In this document: positions 50,000 through 62,374 of the stretch, in pieces | How the letters are laid out: each line of letters opens with the position of its first letter | Position numbering within the stretch: position 1 is the stretch's first letter | Source: Cephalopachus bancanus | Taxonomy: Eukaryota > Chordata > Mammalia > Primates > Tarsiidae | Reading direction: 5' to 3' | DNA length: 64,000 nucleotides | NCBI GenBank assembly: GCA_027257055.1 | Contig: JAPVLO010000122.1 | Location: 2,046,001 to 2,110,000 of the forward strand | Translations under genes and position numbers: made by a program | Notes under the pieces: generated by a model | What the model saw: the letters and a program-made list of their open reading frames with translations, nothing else | The model's database searches: none | Told to the model about the DNA's origin: nothing

Positions 50000-51090
50000 G
50001 TCTTATTAGATGCTTTGGTGACAAACTGTTTACTCCTGAGTGATACAGAGACCCCCTAATGTCTGTCCATATTGTCACAGCCCCTAGAGAAGGGCATGGC
50101 AAGGGCGCAAGTGCTCCTGTACATCCCTGAACAATATTCCTGAGTGCTAATAAAAGATGCGCTTCCCCTTATCTCCTATGCACGCCTGATAAGTAGTTTC
50201 AGGGGATCCTTGACTTCCCTGTAGTCTACGCCAATCAACTGAAAGTTGCAAATCTCCTTTTACTCCCTTTTTCTTCGTGGTTATAAATTTGAATAATATA
50301 GTATCAATGTAATCTTAAGCCTTGTGATTTATGTAACTTTTGTATCAATGTAATCATAAGTTTTGGGATTTGTATAACTTCTGTGTAATGCATGAAGTCT
50401 TAGGCCCATTACTCTATGGCAAGCTTGATTACTGCTTCTGTCGGGCCCTATTGATAAAAGTTATGAGATACCTCTGATACCTGGCACCAGGAAGTTTGGA
50501 CCCCAAAATGTCACTATCGATAAATGCGGCTGAAACTCAAATTCTATACAGTACTCTGCTGGTTGTGTGGCTAATGTATAGGTACTAATAACTCTGAACT
50601 TATAAAAGTGAACTGTAAAAGCCTGGAGGATGAGCAGAACCATTTTAGAAAGACCTTGAAGTTGGGCTCGGTGGCTCAGCCTGTAATCCCGCGCCTTTGG
50701 GAGGCTGAGGTGAGCGGATTGCCTGAGCCCACGGGTTCGAGACCCGCCTGGGCAGCGAGACCTCATCTCTACAGTAAATCAAAAAATCAGCCGGGCGTGG
50801 TAGCGCATGCCTGCAATTCTGGCTACTTGGAAGGCTGAGGTGGAAGGATCACCAGAGCTCAGCAGGTCGAGGCTGCGGTGGTTGGGAGCGGCCGCTGCAC
50901 TCCAGTCTGGGCGACAGAGTGAGACTCCACCTCAAAAAAAAAAAAAAAAAAAAAAAAAGACCTTGAGTCTGGCTCTGCTCCCTGGATTTGAACTCAGAAA
51001 TAAATTTCTTTCTACCAGTTCCCCGCCCCTTTGATTTATTGGTTTCAAGGAGAGCAGTTGAGCGTTACTCAGACCATAACACAAGGAAAA
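50000..51090 (+). repeat. Possible LTR, + strand, split by an Alu
   Basis: Contains GCTAATAAAAGATG near 50145 and GAAATAAATTTC near 50999, followed by a C/T-rich stretch and 'aaggagagcagttgagcgttactcagacc'. The A+T-rich middle repeats 'gtatcaatgtaatc...aagt..tg.gattt.tgtaacttt'. LTR origin is a guess. Confidence 0.35.
50663..50958 (+). mobile_element. Young-subfamily Alu
   Basis: Short linker (GGGCAGCGAGACC) and GTTGGGAGCGGCCGC right arm. AAAGACCTTGA is repeated on both sides. Confidence 0.94.
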
Positions 51091-51540
51091 CATCTACTAT
51101 TGAAAACTCTGCTGTTGTTGTTGTTTTTAAGTTAACACTAATCCACAGCAATATTTATTGAAAAATTTCCTCTTTTCAGTGATGGTTTTATCAAAGTCAG
51201 GTCCTTAAGAATTGACATTCAGTTTAACTTATACATTTAAGATGATTCAGCAGCATTTGTCTACGTTTTCATTCTCTTGAGATGTTTGTTAGATGGGGTC
51301 TAAAACCCCCAGGATTTTAATTTGGTGCTGCTGCTTCTGCAAAGCAAAATCACTCAAGAGTGTTGGATCAAGGCAGCAAAGGGGACAAGGACTGGATATT
51401 TTAGGGAGAAGAATAGGGATACGATGACGTTGCTACAGAATTACTAGTTAAAGGTTGTAAGAGGGAGAGAAACAACATAATACTAAATGGAATGTTTGCA
51501 GTACTCAGGAACAAAAAAAGGTTTGAAAAAAATAAAACCA

Positions 51541-51843
51541 GGTGGGGTATGATGGCTAACGCCTTTAATCTCAGTATTTTGGGAGGTGCAGGCAAGAGGA
51601 TTGCCTGAATCCAGGGGTTCGAGACCAGACAGGGCAACTTGGTGAGACCTCATCTCTACAGTAAATTAAAAAATTAGCTGGACATGGTGGTGCCTGCCCA
51701 TGGTTCCAGCTACTTTAAAGGCTGAGGCGAAAGGATTGCCTGAGCCCAGCAGGCCAAGGCTGCAGTGGCCATGAGCGTGCCACTACACTCCAGCCTGGGT
51801 GACAGAGTGAGACTCCAACTCAAAAAATAAAATAATAAAATAA
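51541..51843 (+). mobile_element. Alu SINE
   Basis: Dimeric Alu (GGTGGGGTATGATGGCTAAC start) with an AATAAAATAATAAAATAA tail. Confidence 0.9.
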
Positions 51844-52386
51844 AACTGAAAGATTCGGTGATAGTTTCCATTCATTACTAGGGATCTGCTCTCACACTTC
51901 TCCACTCTGCTCTGTATCCTGGGAAACTGACCTGTAATGGATTATATTGACTGCCCTCTGGCTTCTGACTGGCCATTGGGGGATGCTGGGCAGAAAACTG
52001 GAGGGGAGAACAATAGGTTGGCATGTTTATCCCCCTTCCCAGTCTTTCTCCCTGTGGGGTACCTGCAGGCTGGCTGCATCCCTCCACTGAAGGTCTATGT
52101 TGAACTGCCCTCTAAACAGTTTTCTCTCTGGATTCCAGTAACAGTCTCCCCTTCAGGCCTGGGGCACTACATGACCCTGTGGTTTTCCAGACTGACCGCA
52201 ACTTATATACAAATAGTCCTGTTTGTTCATTATTAAGCTACCCAGTTGGAATGGACCGTCTCTTTTCTGCTAGGACCCTAATGGACACACTCAGTCCCAT
52301 TAACCTCCCAACAAATGTTTGAGTAACTACTATTACATTCATACATGTCAAGGAGGAATAAAATGATAAATTGGACAATGAAGGAA
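51844..52386. other. Intergenic, nothing recognised
   Basis: No gene or named repeat. Confidence 0.35.
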
Positions 52387-52680
52387 GGTCAGGTGCAGGG
52401 GCTCATGCATGTAATCTGAGCACTTTGGGAGGCCAAGGCAGAAGGATTGCTTGAGCTCAGGAGTTCAAGGCCAGCGTAGGCAACATAATGAGACCTCATC
52501 TCTATGAAAAAACAAAACAACTAGCCAAGCATGGTGGTGTATGCCGTTAGTCCCAGCTACTTGGGAGGTTGAGGCAGACTGAGGTCAAGGATACAGTCAG
52601 TGGGCTGTGTTTGTACTACTGCACTCCAGCCTGGGTGGCAGAGTGACACGCTGGCTAAAAACAGGAAAAAAAAAGAAAGA
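52387..52680 (+). mobile_element. Alu SINE, old
   Basis: Diverged dimeric Alu (GGTCAGGTGCAGGGGCTCAT) with a degenerate A-rich tail. Confidence 0.88.
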
Positions 52681-53640
52681 AAAGAAAAGACAAAAGAACA
52701 AAGTGGACAGTGAATGTCTTCAGGAGGGCAATCTGGAGAGCAGAGACAGACACAGAAGCAGATCATTATGTTACATCTTGACAAATGTTGCAGAGAGGCT
52801 TTGGATGAGGTGGTGTGAAACAGTCAGGGGAACCCACAGACCTAGAGAAGGTTTCTTGGTGGAGGTGGGGTCAGGCAAATTTAGAGGCAGGGGTGTCGGT
52901 AGGGAATGGTCAGGAGCTGCCAGAGAAGTTCGCAGCCAAGGACAGCCAGGGCCAGTCAGGTTGTGATGAGAGGAGAGGTAGCCTGGGTCAGATCAAAGAA
53001 ATCCTCGTGCTGGGGGAAGGGCCCCTTCTCTTGTGTTTGCTTACTCTCTCTACCAAGGGAAAAAGAACACAGGTGAAGCCTTAGCCCTTAATTCTGCTCC
53101 ACTATGAGGGCTTGACACTCCTTCCTCGGCCTAAAACCCCTCCTTTGAAAATCGTCCCCGTATACTTCCTGCACCTTCTAAGGTCTTTCAACAGTGCAAC
53201 AAGACAGTGCAGTAAACTAGTCCTTGGAGATGAGCTTCAGAGAAGGGCTAGAAGTGAACATTATCAGATAAATGCATTCTAGAAGTCCTGGCAATCAGAA
53301 CCCCTTTTCTTTGATAGAGAATTGTGAGGACAATGTTGGAAAGAGGGCAGGGGTCGAACTTCCGTTCAAGAACGGACTTTGGCTCGCAGCGGTTTGGGCG
53401 GGTGGACACTTTAAAAATCCATTTTATCACCCTATATAGGCAAGTCTAGGGCCAAGGAGGTGCCTGTCTTTCCTCTTTCAACTGCAAACTGCAACTAGTT
53501 GTACTGCTACAAGCCCACTGCTGCCCACTCCACCCGACAGATTCCTCCTCGACGCTTCCTGGGCATCAGAGACAGCCAATTCTCTAAGCTGGGGCTGAGA
53601 CTTTGTTAACTAAAAGCACAGGCATAACCCCACTAACGGA
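52681..53640. other. Upstream flank of CYBRD1, nothing recognised
   Basis: Rising GC content toward the CpG island. CCAAT occurs at about 53576. No gene seen. Confidence 0.4.
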
Positions 53641-54025
53641 TCCCTCTCTTCTGCTGACCAAGAGTGCGCAGCACTGCCCTTTTCAGCCTCCCTGAAAACG
53701 AGGGGGAGACACGGGAAGAGTTAAAAGAACGTGGAGGGTCTGAAACACTCGGAGCTCTCTCCTGGAAGCTGGGCAGGACGCGGCCAGCGCGCGGGGAGCG
53801 CTCTGGGCCGTGTGATCCCGGGGGTGGGGCCCGTTTCTGAGCTGGGGACGGCTGCTCAACCCCAAGGAGCCCCATCCCGGGCCAGCCGCGGAGAAAGTCC
53901 CTCCCTGCAGGCGGAGACAGTTCCAAGAAGTCGACGCCCCGGTCCCGCCGCGGGACCAGTTCGCAGAGGCCGCCGCCGCCTCGCCCAGTTCCCGTGGCCG
54001 CCGCGGCGCGGAGTATGGGGCTCTG
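53640..54025 (+). promoter_or_regulatory. CYBRD1: CYBRD1 promoter and 5' UTR in a CpG island
   Basis: The CpG island runs on to about 55150. No TATA box is seen near the likely start. An ACGTG core (53729-53733) is a possible hypoxia-response element; CYBRD1 is known to be induced by hypoxia/HIF-2 and iron lack in gut. The transcription start is not determinable here but should lie within 53800-54000. Confidence 0.7.
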
Positions 54026-54026
54026 A
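54015..54026 (+). CDS. Three-codon upstream ORF overlapping the CYBRD1 start
   Basis: ATG GGG CTC TGA. The upstream ATG has A at -3 and G at +4, a strong context, and its stop shares a base with the CYBRD1 start codon (TGATG). The CYBRD1 first ATG has a weak context (C at -3). Translation of the uORF is inferred. Confidence 0.5.
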
Positions 54027-54218
54027 TGGCCATGGACGGCCACAGAGGCTTCTTGGCGCTGCTGGTGTCGGCGCTGCTCGTCGGCTTCCTGTCTGTGATC
54101 TTCACCCTCATCTGGGTCCTCCACTACCGGGAGGGGCTCGGCTGGGACGGGGGCGCGCTCGAGTTCAACTGGCACCCGGTGCTCCTGGTCACCGGCTTCG
54201 TCTTCATCCAGGGCATCG
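54026..54218 (+). CDS. CYBRD1: CYBRD1 (duodenal cytochrome b, Dcytb) exon 1
   Basis: CYBRD1 is a cytochrome b561-family membrane protein with six helices and two hemes. It uses cytosolic ascorbate to reduce Fe3+ outside the cell before uptake by DMT1, mainly in duodenal enterocytes. Exon 1 encodes 64 residues plus one base. The start [20 protein letters not shown] leads through helix 1 (about residues 9-32), a loop [12 protein letters not shown], and the start of helix 2 (about 48-64), ending VFIQGI. His50 in NWHP is the first heme ligand known in human Dcytb. Human has MAMEGYWRF at the start, so the N-terminal tail varies while the rest is nearly identical. Met1 was chosen to match human; Met3 has the better context (G at -3, G at +4). 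The donor is GTACTG. Exon 2 lies beyond the window. Confidence 0.96.
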
Positions 54219-55199
54219 GTACTGGCACCTCCCGGGGGGCGGCAGGGAGGGGGCGGCAGGGAAGGGGTTGCGGAGGCTGTGTCCTCGAGGGAGCCCCACT
54301 CGAGTGGGACCGGAGGTCGGGGGGCGCGGGGGCGCAGGGCGCAGTGGGGAAGGCATCTGCAGGGCGGGGCGCAGCGGGTGGGCCCGGGCGGGGCCGGGCA
54401 GAGCCGCGCTTCGGGCCGACCCGAGCGAGCACCCAAGCCGCGGCGCTGGGACGAGGGAACGCAGTGGAGACGCGCTGCGGGGGGCTCAGGGCTGCGGCGG
54501 CGGCGGAGCGGGGCCGACCCCATTTGGTTAACTCTTCGGAGCGAGTGGCTAGGACGCATTTGAGACGCCTCCTCGAGACCCCGGAAACTTGAGCCGGGGC
54601 GCGACGCCGCCGGCGGCCCACTGGCTCCCGTGAGTCGCCCCTGCGAGCCGAGCCTGCGCGTACCGGGTCTCAGAAACACTCTTTAGCCGAGGCCTTTCGC
54701 CGGACCTGTTGCAAGACTGCAGAGGAGGAGCGGGAGGCCGCGGGGAAAAGTGGAGGCGCGACAGCGATCCCTTCTCGTGCCATCCGCAGCCCGGACGTGG
54801 GGGCTGGGCGGCCAGCGGCCAGGGCGAGCGAGGCGTCGGCTCCGGCTCCACTCCTCCCGGAGCGCTAAACTCCGTCGAGCTCCGCAAGCCTCCAGGCCTC
54901 GAAAGGGTGTTTCGCTGCCCCGTCCGGCCATTGGACCGTCTCGAGCCCATCTTGTTTCTGTGGCAGCGACTGGAGAAAGTGCCCCTGCGGGGCTTCCTGT
55001 TGGGCGCTGGCCCCAACTCGGCAGGGAGACGCCGGGAGAGGGCCCGCGGCCGCCTGGCGCCCGGGGCTGCCTCCGCTGGGGACGCGCCCGGCCCGAGGCG
55101 TGCCGGCTCCGGGCCTGCGTTCTCTGTGAGGCTGGAGGGAGGGAGGGGACCGCCGATGGCTGTGTTTATTGTTATGTGGTGCCTCTCGCACGGTCCTGA

Positions 55200-55980
55200 C
55201 AGTTTCCTTCGGTTGCTTGTGTGGCTGGAGGAACCTTCAGCTCGTGGCGCTGGCAGTTATTTGTAACCACTTTCCAAAAGTGAAGCCAAGGCCAAAGCCT
55301 TGAGAAAGTACTTAGAAAAAGGTAGAAAGTGGTGGACCGGGGTCGTGTCGCAGAAAATAAGCGAGAGGAGTGGAAAGTTCAGAACCAGATGCCCGCTGGC
55401 TGAAACCTCTAGCCTTGCCTCTGCCTTTTCTTTACCAATAGTTAACTCCCCACAAACAAGCCATCAAAAAAGCGCCGATCGCACGCACTCCTACAGAAAA
55501 GTGTTACTGCTTTCGTTTGTTTTAAATTTGGGCTGCAGCCTTCGCAAGTGTGGCCCCCCATTATCCCACTTCCGGGGTGTCGTGGAAGATGTTAGTAACC
55601 CTCAGCCGCTGGAAGACTTCCCTAGTATGAGACTGGCACCAGGGCGTGAGTGCCACTGGCCATCTAAGCCATTTCGTCGCGTAATTCCCAGCTATTTTTC
55701 CACTACACTAAAATGAGAAAAACACACTCAAATTTCAAAGTCGCTGTCACCAGAAGCACTATTTTCCTCATGGTCGAGTTTTTAAGTTCAGCCAGAGCTG
55801 TCAATACCTCCTGCCTGCCCAAACAGTAGGACAGACCTCCTTTTCCATCCCACCCTTCAAAGCAGTCGACTACTAAGAAACTTTTCAGGGGTCCTGAAAA
55901 ACCTTCTCATAATTGTGGTTATTAAGGGATGCACCAGTGATATTACTCATTCCTGCCTTTCCAAAAAGGAGAAAAAATCA
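55200..55980. other. CYBRD1 intron 1, unique sequence
   Basis: GC content falls to background. No repeat or exon recognised. Confidence 0.4.
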
Positions 55981-55984
55981 AAAT

Positions 55985-56095
55985 GGCTTACATATACAAA
56001 GTGCTTTCAGTGCATCCACTAAGTGCATTATCTCGCAAGTATATGAGTAAACCGAGGCAGAGAGGAGTTAAGAAATTTATCCCTGAAGTTGATCA
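55985..56095 (+). repeat. MIR SINE fragment
   Basis: 'tatacaaagtgctttcagtgcatcc', 'gcattatctcgcaag', 'aaaccgaggcagagaggagttaag' match the MIR core. Confidence 0.6.
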
Positions 56096-56164
56096 AGTCT
56101 TTTCAGTGACCTTATTTTCAAAGTTTGTTTCTCTGATTTTATGGCAATATGCTATTTTCTGAAA

Positions 56165-56348
56165 AATCTTCATTTATTTATTTATTTTTAAAGTCGTGGT
56201 CTCAATCTGTCACCCAAGCTAGAGTGCAGTGGCACAGTCTCAGCTCACTGCAGCCTCAACCCCTGGGCTCAGGTGATCCTTCTTCCTCAGCCTCCTGATT
56301 ATCTAGGACTACCGGCATAGGCCACCATGCCCGGCTAATCTTTTGAGA

Positions 56349-56379
<31 letters not shown>

Positions 56380-56495
56380 TTGTAGAGAAGAGGTCATGCT
56401 ATGTTGCCTAGGTTGGTCTCAAACTCCTGAGCTCAAGCAATCCTCTCATTTCTGCCTTGGCCGCCCAAAGTGCTGGGATTACAACACCTAGCCAA
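56165..56495 (-). mobile_element. Alu SINE, old, antisense, with (TA)n
   Basis: Diverged dimeric Alu. Its linker holds a (TA)n run at about 56348-56371. Confidence 0.88.
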
Positions 56496-56499
56496 AATC

Positions 56500-57300
56500 T
56501 TCTTTTTTAAAAAAGCAAAGAGCTCCATTGAAATACTTTGAAAGTTTTCATTCATGTTAGAGTCCATTACACAACTTTCCTAAAAGGTTTTCTAATTTCT
56601 CTAAACTTTGTACTTCTCTTAATCTGTTTATTCTTAGTTTTGGACAAAAATGTGTGCATGGATATTTTGGAAATTTTCATCTGCTGCTCTTAGGAATACT
56701 TTGTTTTCTTTAGGCTTCATTACTGTATTTGTATTAGCAATCTAGGGTTAGTCCCATCAACATTACCCATCCTGTTTACTGTTCAGATCCTGGATTTGCA
56801 AAGCACTTTAATCACATAATGCATTTAACTGACATACACATAAACGCTGTCATACATGTAAGCACATGCTGCAGAGTTCTCCTCAGTTCTTTCATTTCTT
56901 GGCCCACCCACCCACACTCCTCACCCTAAGCAGTGGCTCCAGTGGAGGTAGGGAGAATACAGAGACTTTGTAGGCCATGAGGGAAACACGCATTACAGAC
57001 TAGCTATGTTGTAACAGGTTTTTTTTACTGTGTGTAATTGTTGCAGGGAGAAAAATTTCAGGCTGTGAGATGTCAGATCTCTAATAATGAACATGATTGT
57101 AATGGCGTTCTTCTCTTCTGTAATACACAAATATTTGGAGATGAGGAAGGGAAGTTAGAGTTATTGTTACTCTAAGCACAAAATGCTTTACACATGCTAT
57201 ATGCCAATAGTAAACAATATTTGAAACTATGTTAGAATGAGTCCTTTGAAACACCTTTGAGATGTAAGCTCTGAAGAAGCAAAGCTAACATAGAAATTCC
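56500..57300. other. CYBRD1 intron 1, nothing recognised
   Basis: AT-rich intronic DNA without a clear element. Confidence 0.4.
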
Positions 57301-57310
57301 TAAATAAATC

Positions 57311-57408
57311 TCTGTCTTTCCTCCTCCCCCTTCCCTCCCCCATTCTCCCTTCCCCCTCTCTCTCCTTCTTCCGCTCTTTGTGTCTTTTTCTTCTCCCCCC
57401 ACCCTGTT
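57311..57408. repeat. Polypyrimidine tract
   Basis: Almost 100 bp of C and T on the + strand (only a few purines), rich in CTCC and CCCTTCC. Long homopyrimidine runs can adopt triplex (H-DNA) structures. Confidence 0.85.
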
Positions 57409-57411
57409 ACT

Positions 57412-57468
57412 ACACACACACAAACACACACACACATACATACATATACACCACACACGTGTGTGCAT
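57412..57468. repeat. (CA)n/(GT)n microsatellite
   Basis: Imperfect CA/TA repeats ending in the palindrome CACACACGTGTGTG, which holds a CACGTG E-box. Confidence 0.85.
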
Positions 57469-57489
57469 ACATTCACTTTCCAAGTATGT

Positions 57490-58318
57490 TTTGGAAAATG
57501 TGTGTATTCTAAAATAAAGTATAACAGATTATGGGAAATCTAAAACTAAATAAAATTTTAAACTAGTGGGAAATCTAGCAGACTCTGTCATGAATGAGGA
57601 ACAGTTTAGAAGAGGCTTTGTACTTCTTTGAAAGGAATGTTTCCCATGAAATAAGCCGGGAAATCAGAGAAACAGAGTTTGGAAAGAAGGTCACAGAAAA
57701 GGCTGAAACAGATGCTCTCAAAGTGGCAGCTGACCTTTTAAAAGGTTCAGCAAGGTGGAATGTGTTCTTCAGTGACAGGTAGAAAATTCAGGTGTCTAAA
57801 TTTAGCAAAAAGAAAGCTTGGCAATTCTATACTCCTTCTTTTTCCCCATGTAGAATTCCTTTTATTGTATAAACTGAAGGAAGAGAAATTAAATAGTTTA
57901 ATGATCTCAAGTTGGTTTTGTGAAAGAATGTAACTACCTTTAAGTGACATTTAAAATACTAACAGAAAGAAATTAAAAGCAGTTCTTAAAAGGCAGCTGG
58001 GATATCCTGTTAATGTATCTAAAAGTGACCAAATTCCAAGATCATTTAAATACACTTGAAAAGGCTCTTGGAGTAAAACCTGGCAATGAAGATAATGGAG
58101 AAAGTACGGTCAAATACCTACTCCAAAGTGAGCCTCAGGGACACCACTGACAATAAAACTCACCAATCTTCGGGAGACAAGGTTTTTACAAAGCAGAAGG
58201 AGACAATTCAAAGCAATTGTGTATCAAAAACACATACAAAAATGTGTTCAAAACGCATTTTTGTTGCAAAGCAATATATACAGCCTTTTAATAATATAAC
58301 TATTAAAAATGTTGTAGA
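57490..58318. other. CYBRD1 intron 1, nothing recognised
   Basis: Short open frames (62 and 99 residues) occur without known domains. Confidence 0.4.
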
Positions 58319-58319
58319 G

Positions 58320-58612
58320 GCCGGACTCAGTGGCTCAGCCTGTAATCCCAGTACTTTGGGAGGCCAAGGCAAGTGGATTGCCTGAGCCGGTGTGTTCCAG
58401 ACCAGCCCAGGCAACTTGGCAAGACCTTGTCTCAACAATAAATCAAAAATTAGCTCGGTGTGGTAGCATGCACCTGCAGTTCTGGCTACTTGGAAGGCTG
58501 AGGCGGAAGGATGGCCGGAGCCCAATAGGTCGATGCTGGGTGACCATGAGTATGTCAAGGCACTCCAGCCTGGGCAACAGAGTGAGACTCCAACTTAATA
58601 AAAAAATTTAAA
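58320..58612 (+). mobile_element. Alu SINE, lineage type
   Basis: GGCCGGACTCAGTGGCTCAGC start. AATGTTGTAG before and AAAGTTGTAG after. Confidence 0.92.
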
Positions 58613-58749
58613 AGTTGTAGAAAATAAATATAAATCACAATGTTAAAAAAAGTTGTAGACATGATTGTTGTGCTCACTGCCATATCCCCAGCACCTGGAA
58701 TAACAAGTAGAACTAGCACATGGTAGACCAACAAATGATCTAGAATGAG

Positions 58750-58953
58750 TGATTTTTTTTTTAATTGGAGTCTCACTCTGCCACCCAGGCTGGTGTGCAG
58801 TGGCACATTCACAGCCACCGCGGCCTTGACCTGATGGGCTTAGGTGGTCCTTCCGTCTCAGCCTTTCAAGTAGCAGGAACTACAGGCATATACCACTACA
58901 CCCGGCTAATTTTATGATTTATTGTAGAGGCGAGGTCTGACCATGTTGCCAGA
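58750..58953 (-). mobile_element. Alu SINE, antisense, 5'-truncated
   Basis: Ends abruptly at 'accatgttgccagactgg', followed by TAGAATGAG, which also precedes the element. Confidence 0.9.
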
Positions 58954-59039
58954 CTGGTAGAATGAGAGATTACCATCATTACATTGTTGGTAACAAAGTG
59001 CGATTTACAGTCACTCATTTGTGATGATAGTAATGGCAT

Positions 59040-59330
59040 TTTTTTTTTTTTTTTTGAGTTGGAGTCTCACTCTGTTGCCCAGACTGGAGTGCAGTGGCCA
59101 CTCCCGACCACCGCAGCCTCGATCTGCTGGGCTCTGGCGATCTTTCCGCCTCAGCCTTCCAAGTAGCCGGAATTATAGGCATGTGCTACCACGCCCGGCT
59201 GATTTTTTGATTTATTGTAGAGATGAGGTCTCGCTGCCCAGGCGGATCTTGAACCTGCGGGCTCAGGCAATCCACTCACCTCAGCCTCCCAAAGGCATGG
59301 GATTACAGGCTGAGCCACCAAGCCTGGTTA
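59040..59330 (-). mobile_element. Young-subfamily Alu, antisense
   Basis: Short linker ('ctcgctgcccaggcgg'). TAGTAATGGCATTTT is duplicated on both sides. Confidence 0.95.
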
Positions 59331-59629
59331 GTAATGGCATTTTAAGTAAAAACTCCCTCCCTTCCTTCTAGTGATTCTCCTGTTCAGCCAGTTTAGAAGC
59401 ACTGGCTCAGTCAATCTCAGGGAAGAATGGAGATTGTATTGCACTGGAAATGCATCTTTATTCTATGGTCTCCAGCTCATGAGAATGTTACTGCATAAGT
59501 ACTATCTGTGCCTCCTCTTAGCTTCATCAGTTCTCCCTCCTTTCTTTTGCATCATTGAGTTTCTACCTCAACTGGCTTATTTCCAACACATTACAACTTC
59601 CATCATTTAAAAAAAACACAAAAACAAAC

Positions 59630-60540
59630 CCTCTTGACTCTGTATGTCTCTCCAGCTACTACCTCAATTCTCTGCTTGCCTTACCACAGAGTTTTAGAAA
59701 TATTTGTCAACATCTGTAGTTTTCAGTTCCTTTCCTCTTATTCTCTCTGGAATCTCCTCCAGTTAGACTTTCACTTCCTGCTCTTTCAAAATTGCTCTTA
59801 ACAAAGTAACTCTTGATCACCACATTGCTAATTGCAATGACCAATCTCATTCTTGATCTTGTTTGATTGGAAGGCAGCATTTGACATTACTGACCTCTCT
59901 CCCTTGGTATATGTTCCTCACTCAGTGAATTGGTTGGCTTCCAGGATACCCAACTCTCTTGGCTTTTCTCTCTTCCCTGTCTACTCATTCTCAGTCTCCT
60001 TTGCTGATTATTTATTATCTTCTAGATGGCTTAAAGTCAGAGTGCCCAAGGTGCAGTTTTCTGACCACTCTTTCTCCACTAATTTCTCACTCATTCCCTT
60101 GGTGATCAATCTCATCCAGCCTCCTCTTGACTTTAAATAGTATCTATATATTGAATTCTCCCATATTTATATATTCAGCCCAGACTCTCCCCTGAACTCC
60201 AGACCCAAATACCCATCTGCCCACTCTAACTCCCTTCTTGGATGTTAAATAGACACGTCCAAATCTCAACTCTTGATCTTCCTCATGCCTGTAAAACCAC
60301 TTCCACCATGGGCTCCACCATCTCTGTAAATGGCACCTTTATCCTTCGAGATGTTCAGAACAAAAGTATACAGTCATCTTTGACTTCCATACTTCTCAGT
60401 CATTTCATCAGAAAATCTTATAGACTCCAAATTCAAAATACAGTATTACCTAAATTCTGATCACTGACTAATTATTATAAATCTATAGCATTACCTGACA
60501 TGTAACAGGCATTCAGTAAATATTTACTGAATTAATGGAA
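59630..60540 (+). repeat. L2 LINE 3' region
   Basis: Long pyrimidine-rich diverged stretch with 'ctgtaaatggcacctttatcc', 'catctttgacttccatacttctc', ending 'aacaggcattcagtaaatatttactgaattaatg', as L2 does. Confidence 0.65.
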
Positions 60541-60574
60541 GTTTGACCAATCCTTTGATATTTATTTATTATGT

Positions 60575-61559
<985 letters not shown>

Positions 61560-62025
61560 GAAGGGGTTGAATAATGCCCCCCCATCCCCCGCAAAAGAGA
61601 TGTCCAAGTCCTAATCCCAGGAACCTGTGAATATGACCTTATTTGGAAACAGAGTCCTTGAAGACATAACTGTATCTCAAGATGAGACCATCCTGGATTT
61701 AAGGTGGACCCCAAGTCCTATGAATGGTGTTCTCATAAGAGCAAAGAGAAGGTTTGAGACACAAAGGCATACAGAGGGATGGTCGTGTGAAGACAGAGGT
61801 AGTGATTGGAGTAGTAATGTATCTATAAGCCAAAGAACACCAAGAATTGCCAGCAGCCTCTAGGAGCTAAGTCCCAATGATTTCTCCCTCAGAGCCGTCC
61901 TGTCAATACCTTGATTTTCAATTTCTGCCTCCAGAACTGTGAGAGAGTAAATGTGTTGTTTTAAGCTACTAGGTTTCTGGTTGTTTATTATGGTAGCCCT
62001 AGGAAATGAACACAGGATATAATAA
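61560..62025 (+). repeat. MLT1-type MaLR LTR
   Basis: 'ggttgaataatgccccccc', 'gtcctaatcccaggaacctgtgaatatgaccttatttgg', 'tcatcctggatttaaggtggaccc', 'ctgcctccagaactgtgagagagtaaatgtgttgttttaagctactagg'. Clear MaLR LTR order. Confidence 0.78.
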
Positions 62026-62374
62026 TTACCACTGCACTCTGAGTAACCCAAATTATTGGCATTCTCATCAGGTATTTATAAATTTCTCATGGTTTCTCCC
62101 AGTTCCAACAAAATTTCACAATTAGGTCACTTTTTATTATAAATGATGTTGCCTAATAACATTGGTACAAACCACTGTATTTGTTTACCAAGACAGTTAA
62201 CCCAAGGTCAGATCCTCATGCACCCAAGTATAGATATATGCTTTGTTTGGTGGCAACTGCAGGGAATTGGAGAGTAGGAAAATAGGAAACCTCTCCTTAG
62301 CTCCAGTGGATTGTGGCTATATGGGGATGCTAGTTCAAGACTGCCAGGCCTTCCCACTTTTCCAAGAGAATCAA

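Noticed and set aside
53731..54531. 266-residue + strand frame overlapping CYBRD1 exon 1
   Set aside because: It is out of frame with CYBRD1 and has biased Gly/Arg/Pro composition typical of CpG-island noise.
53633..54679. 348-residue open frame on the - strand over the CYBRD1 CpG island
   Set aside because: Long antisense frames are expected in GC-rich DNA. It has no known domain, and the + strand exon matches CYBRD1 exactly.
54549..55266. Several 100-185-residue frames on both strands in CYBRD1 intron 1
   Set aside because: They overlap on both strands in GC-rich DNA with no recognisable protein.
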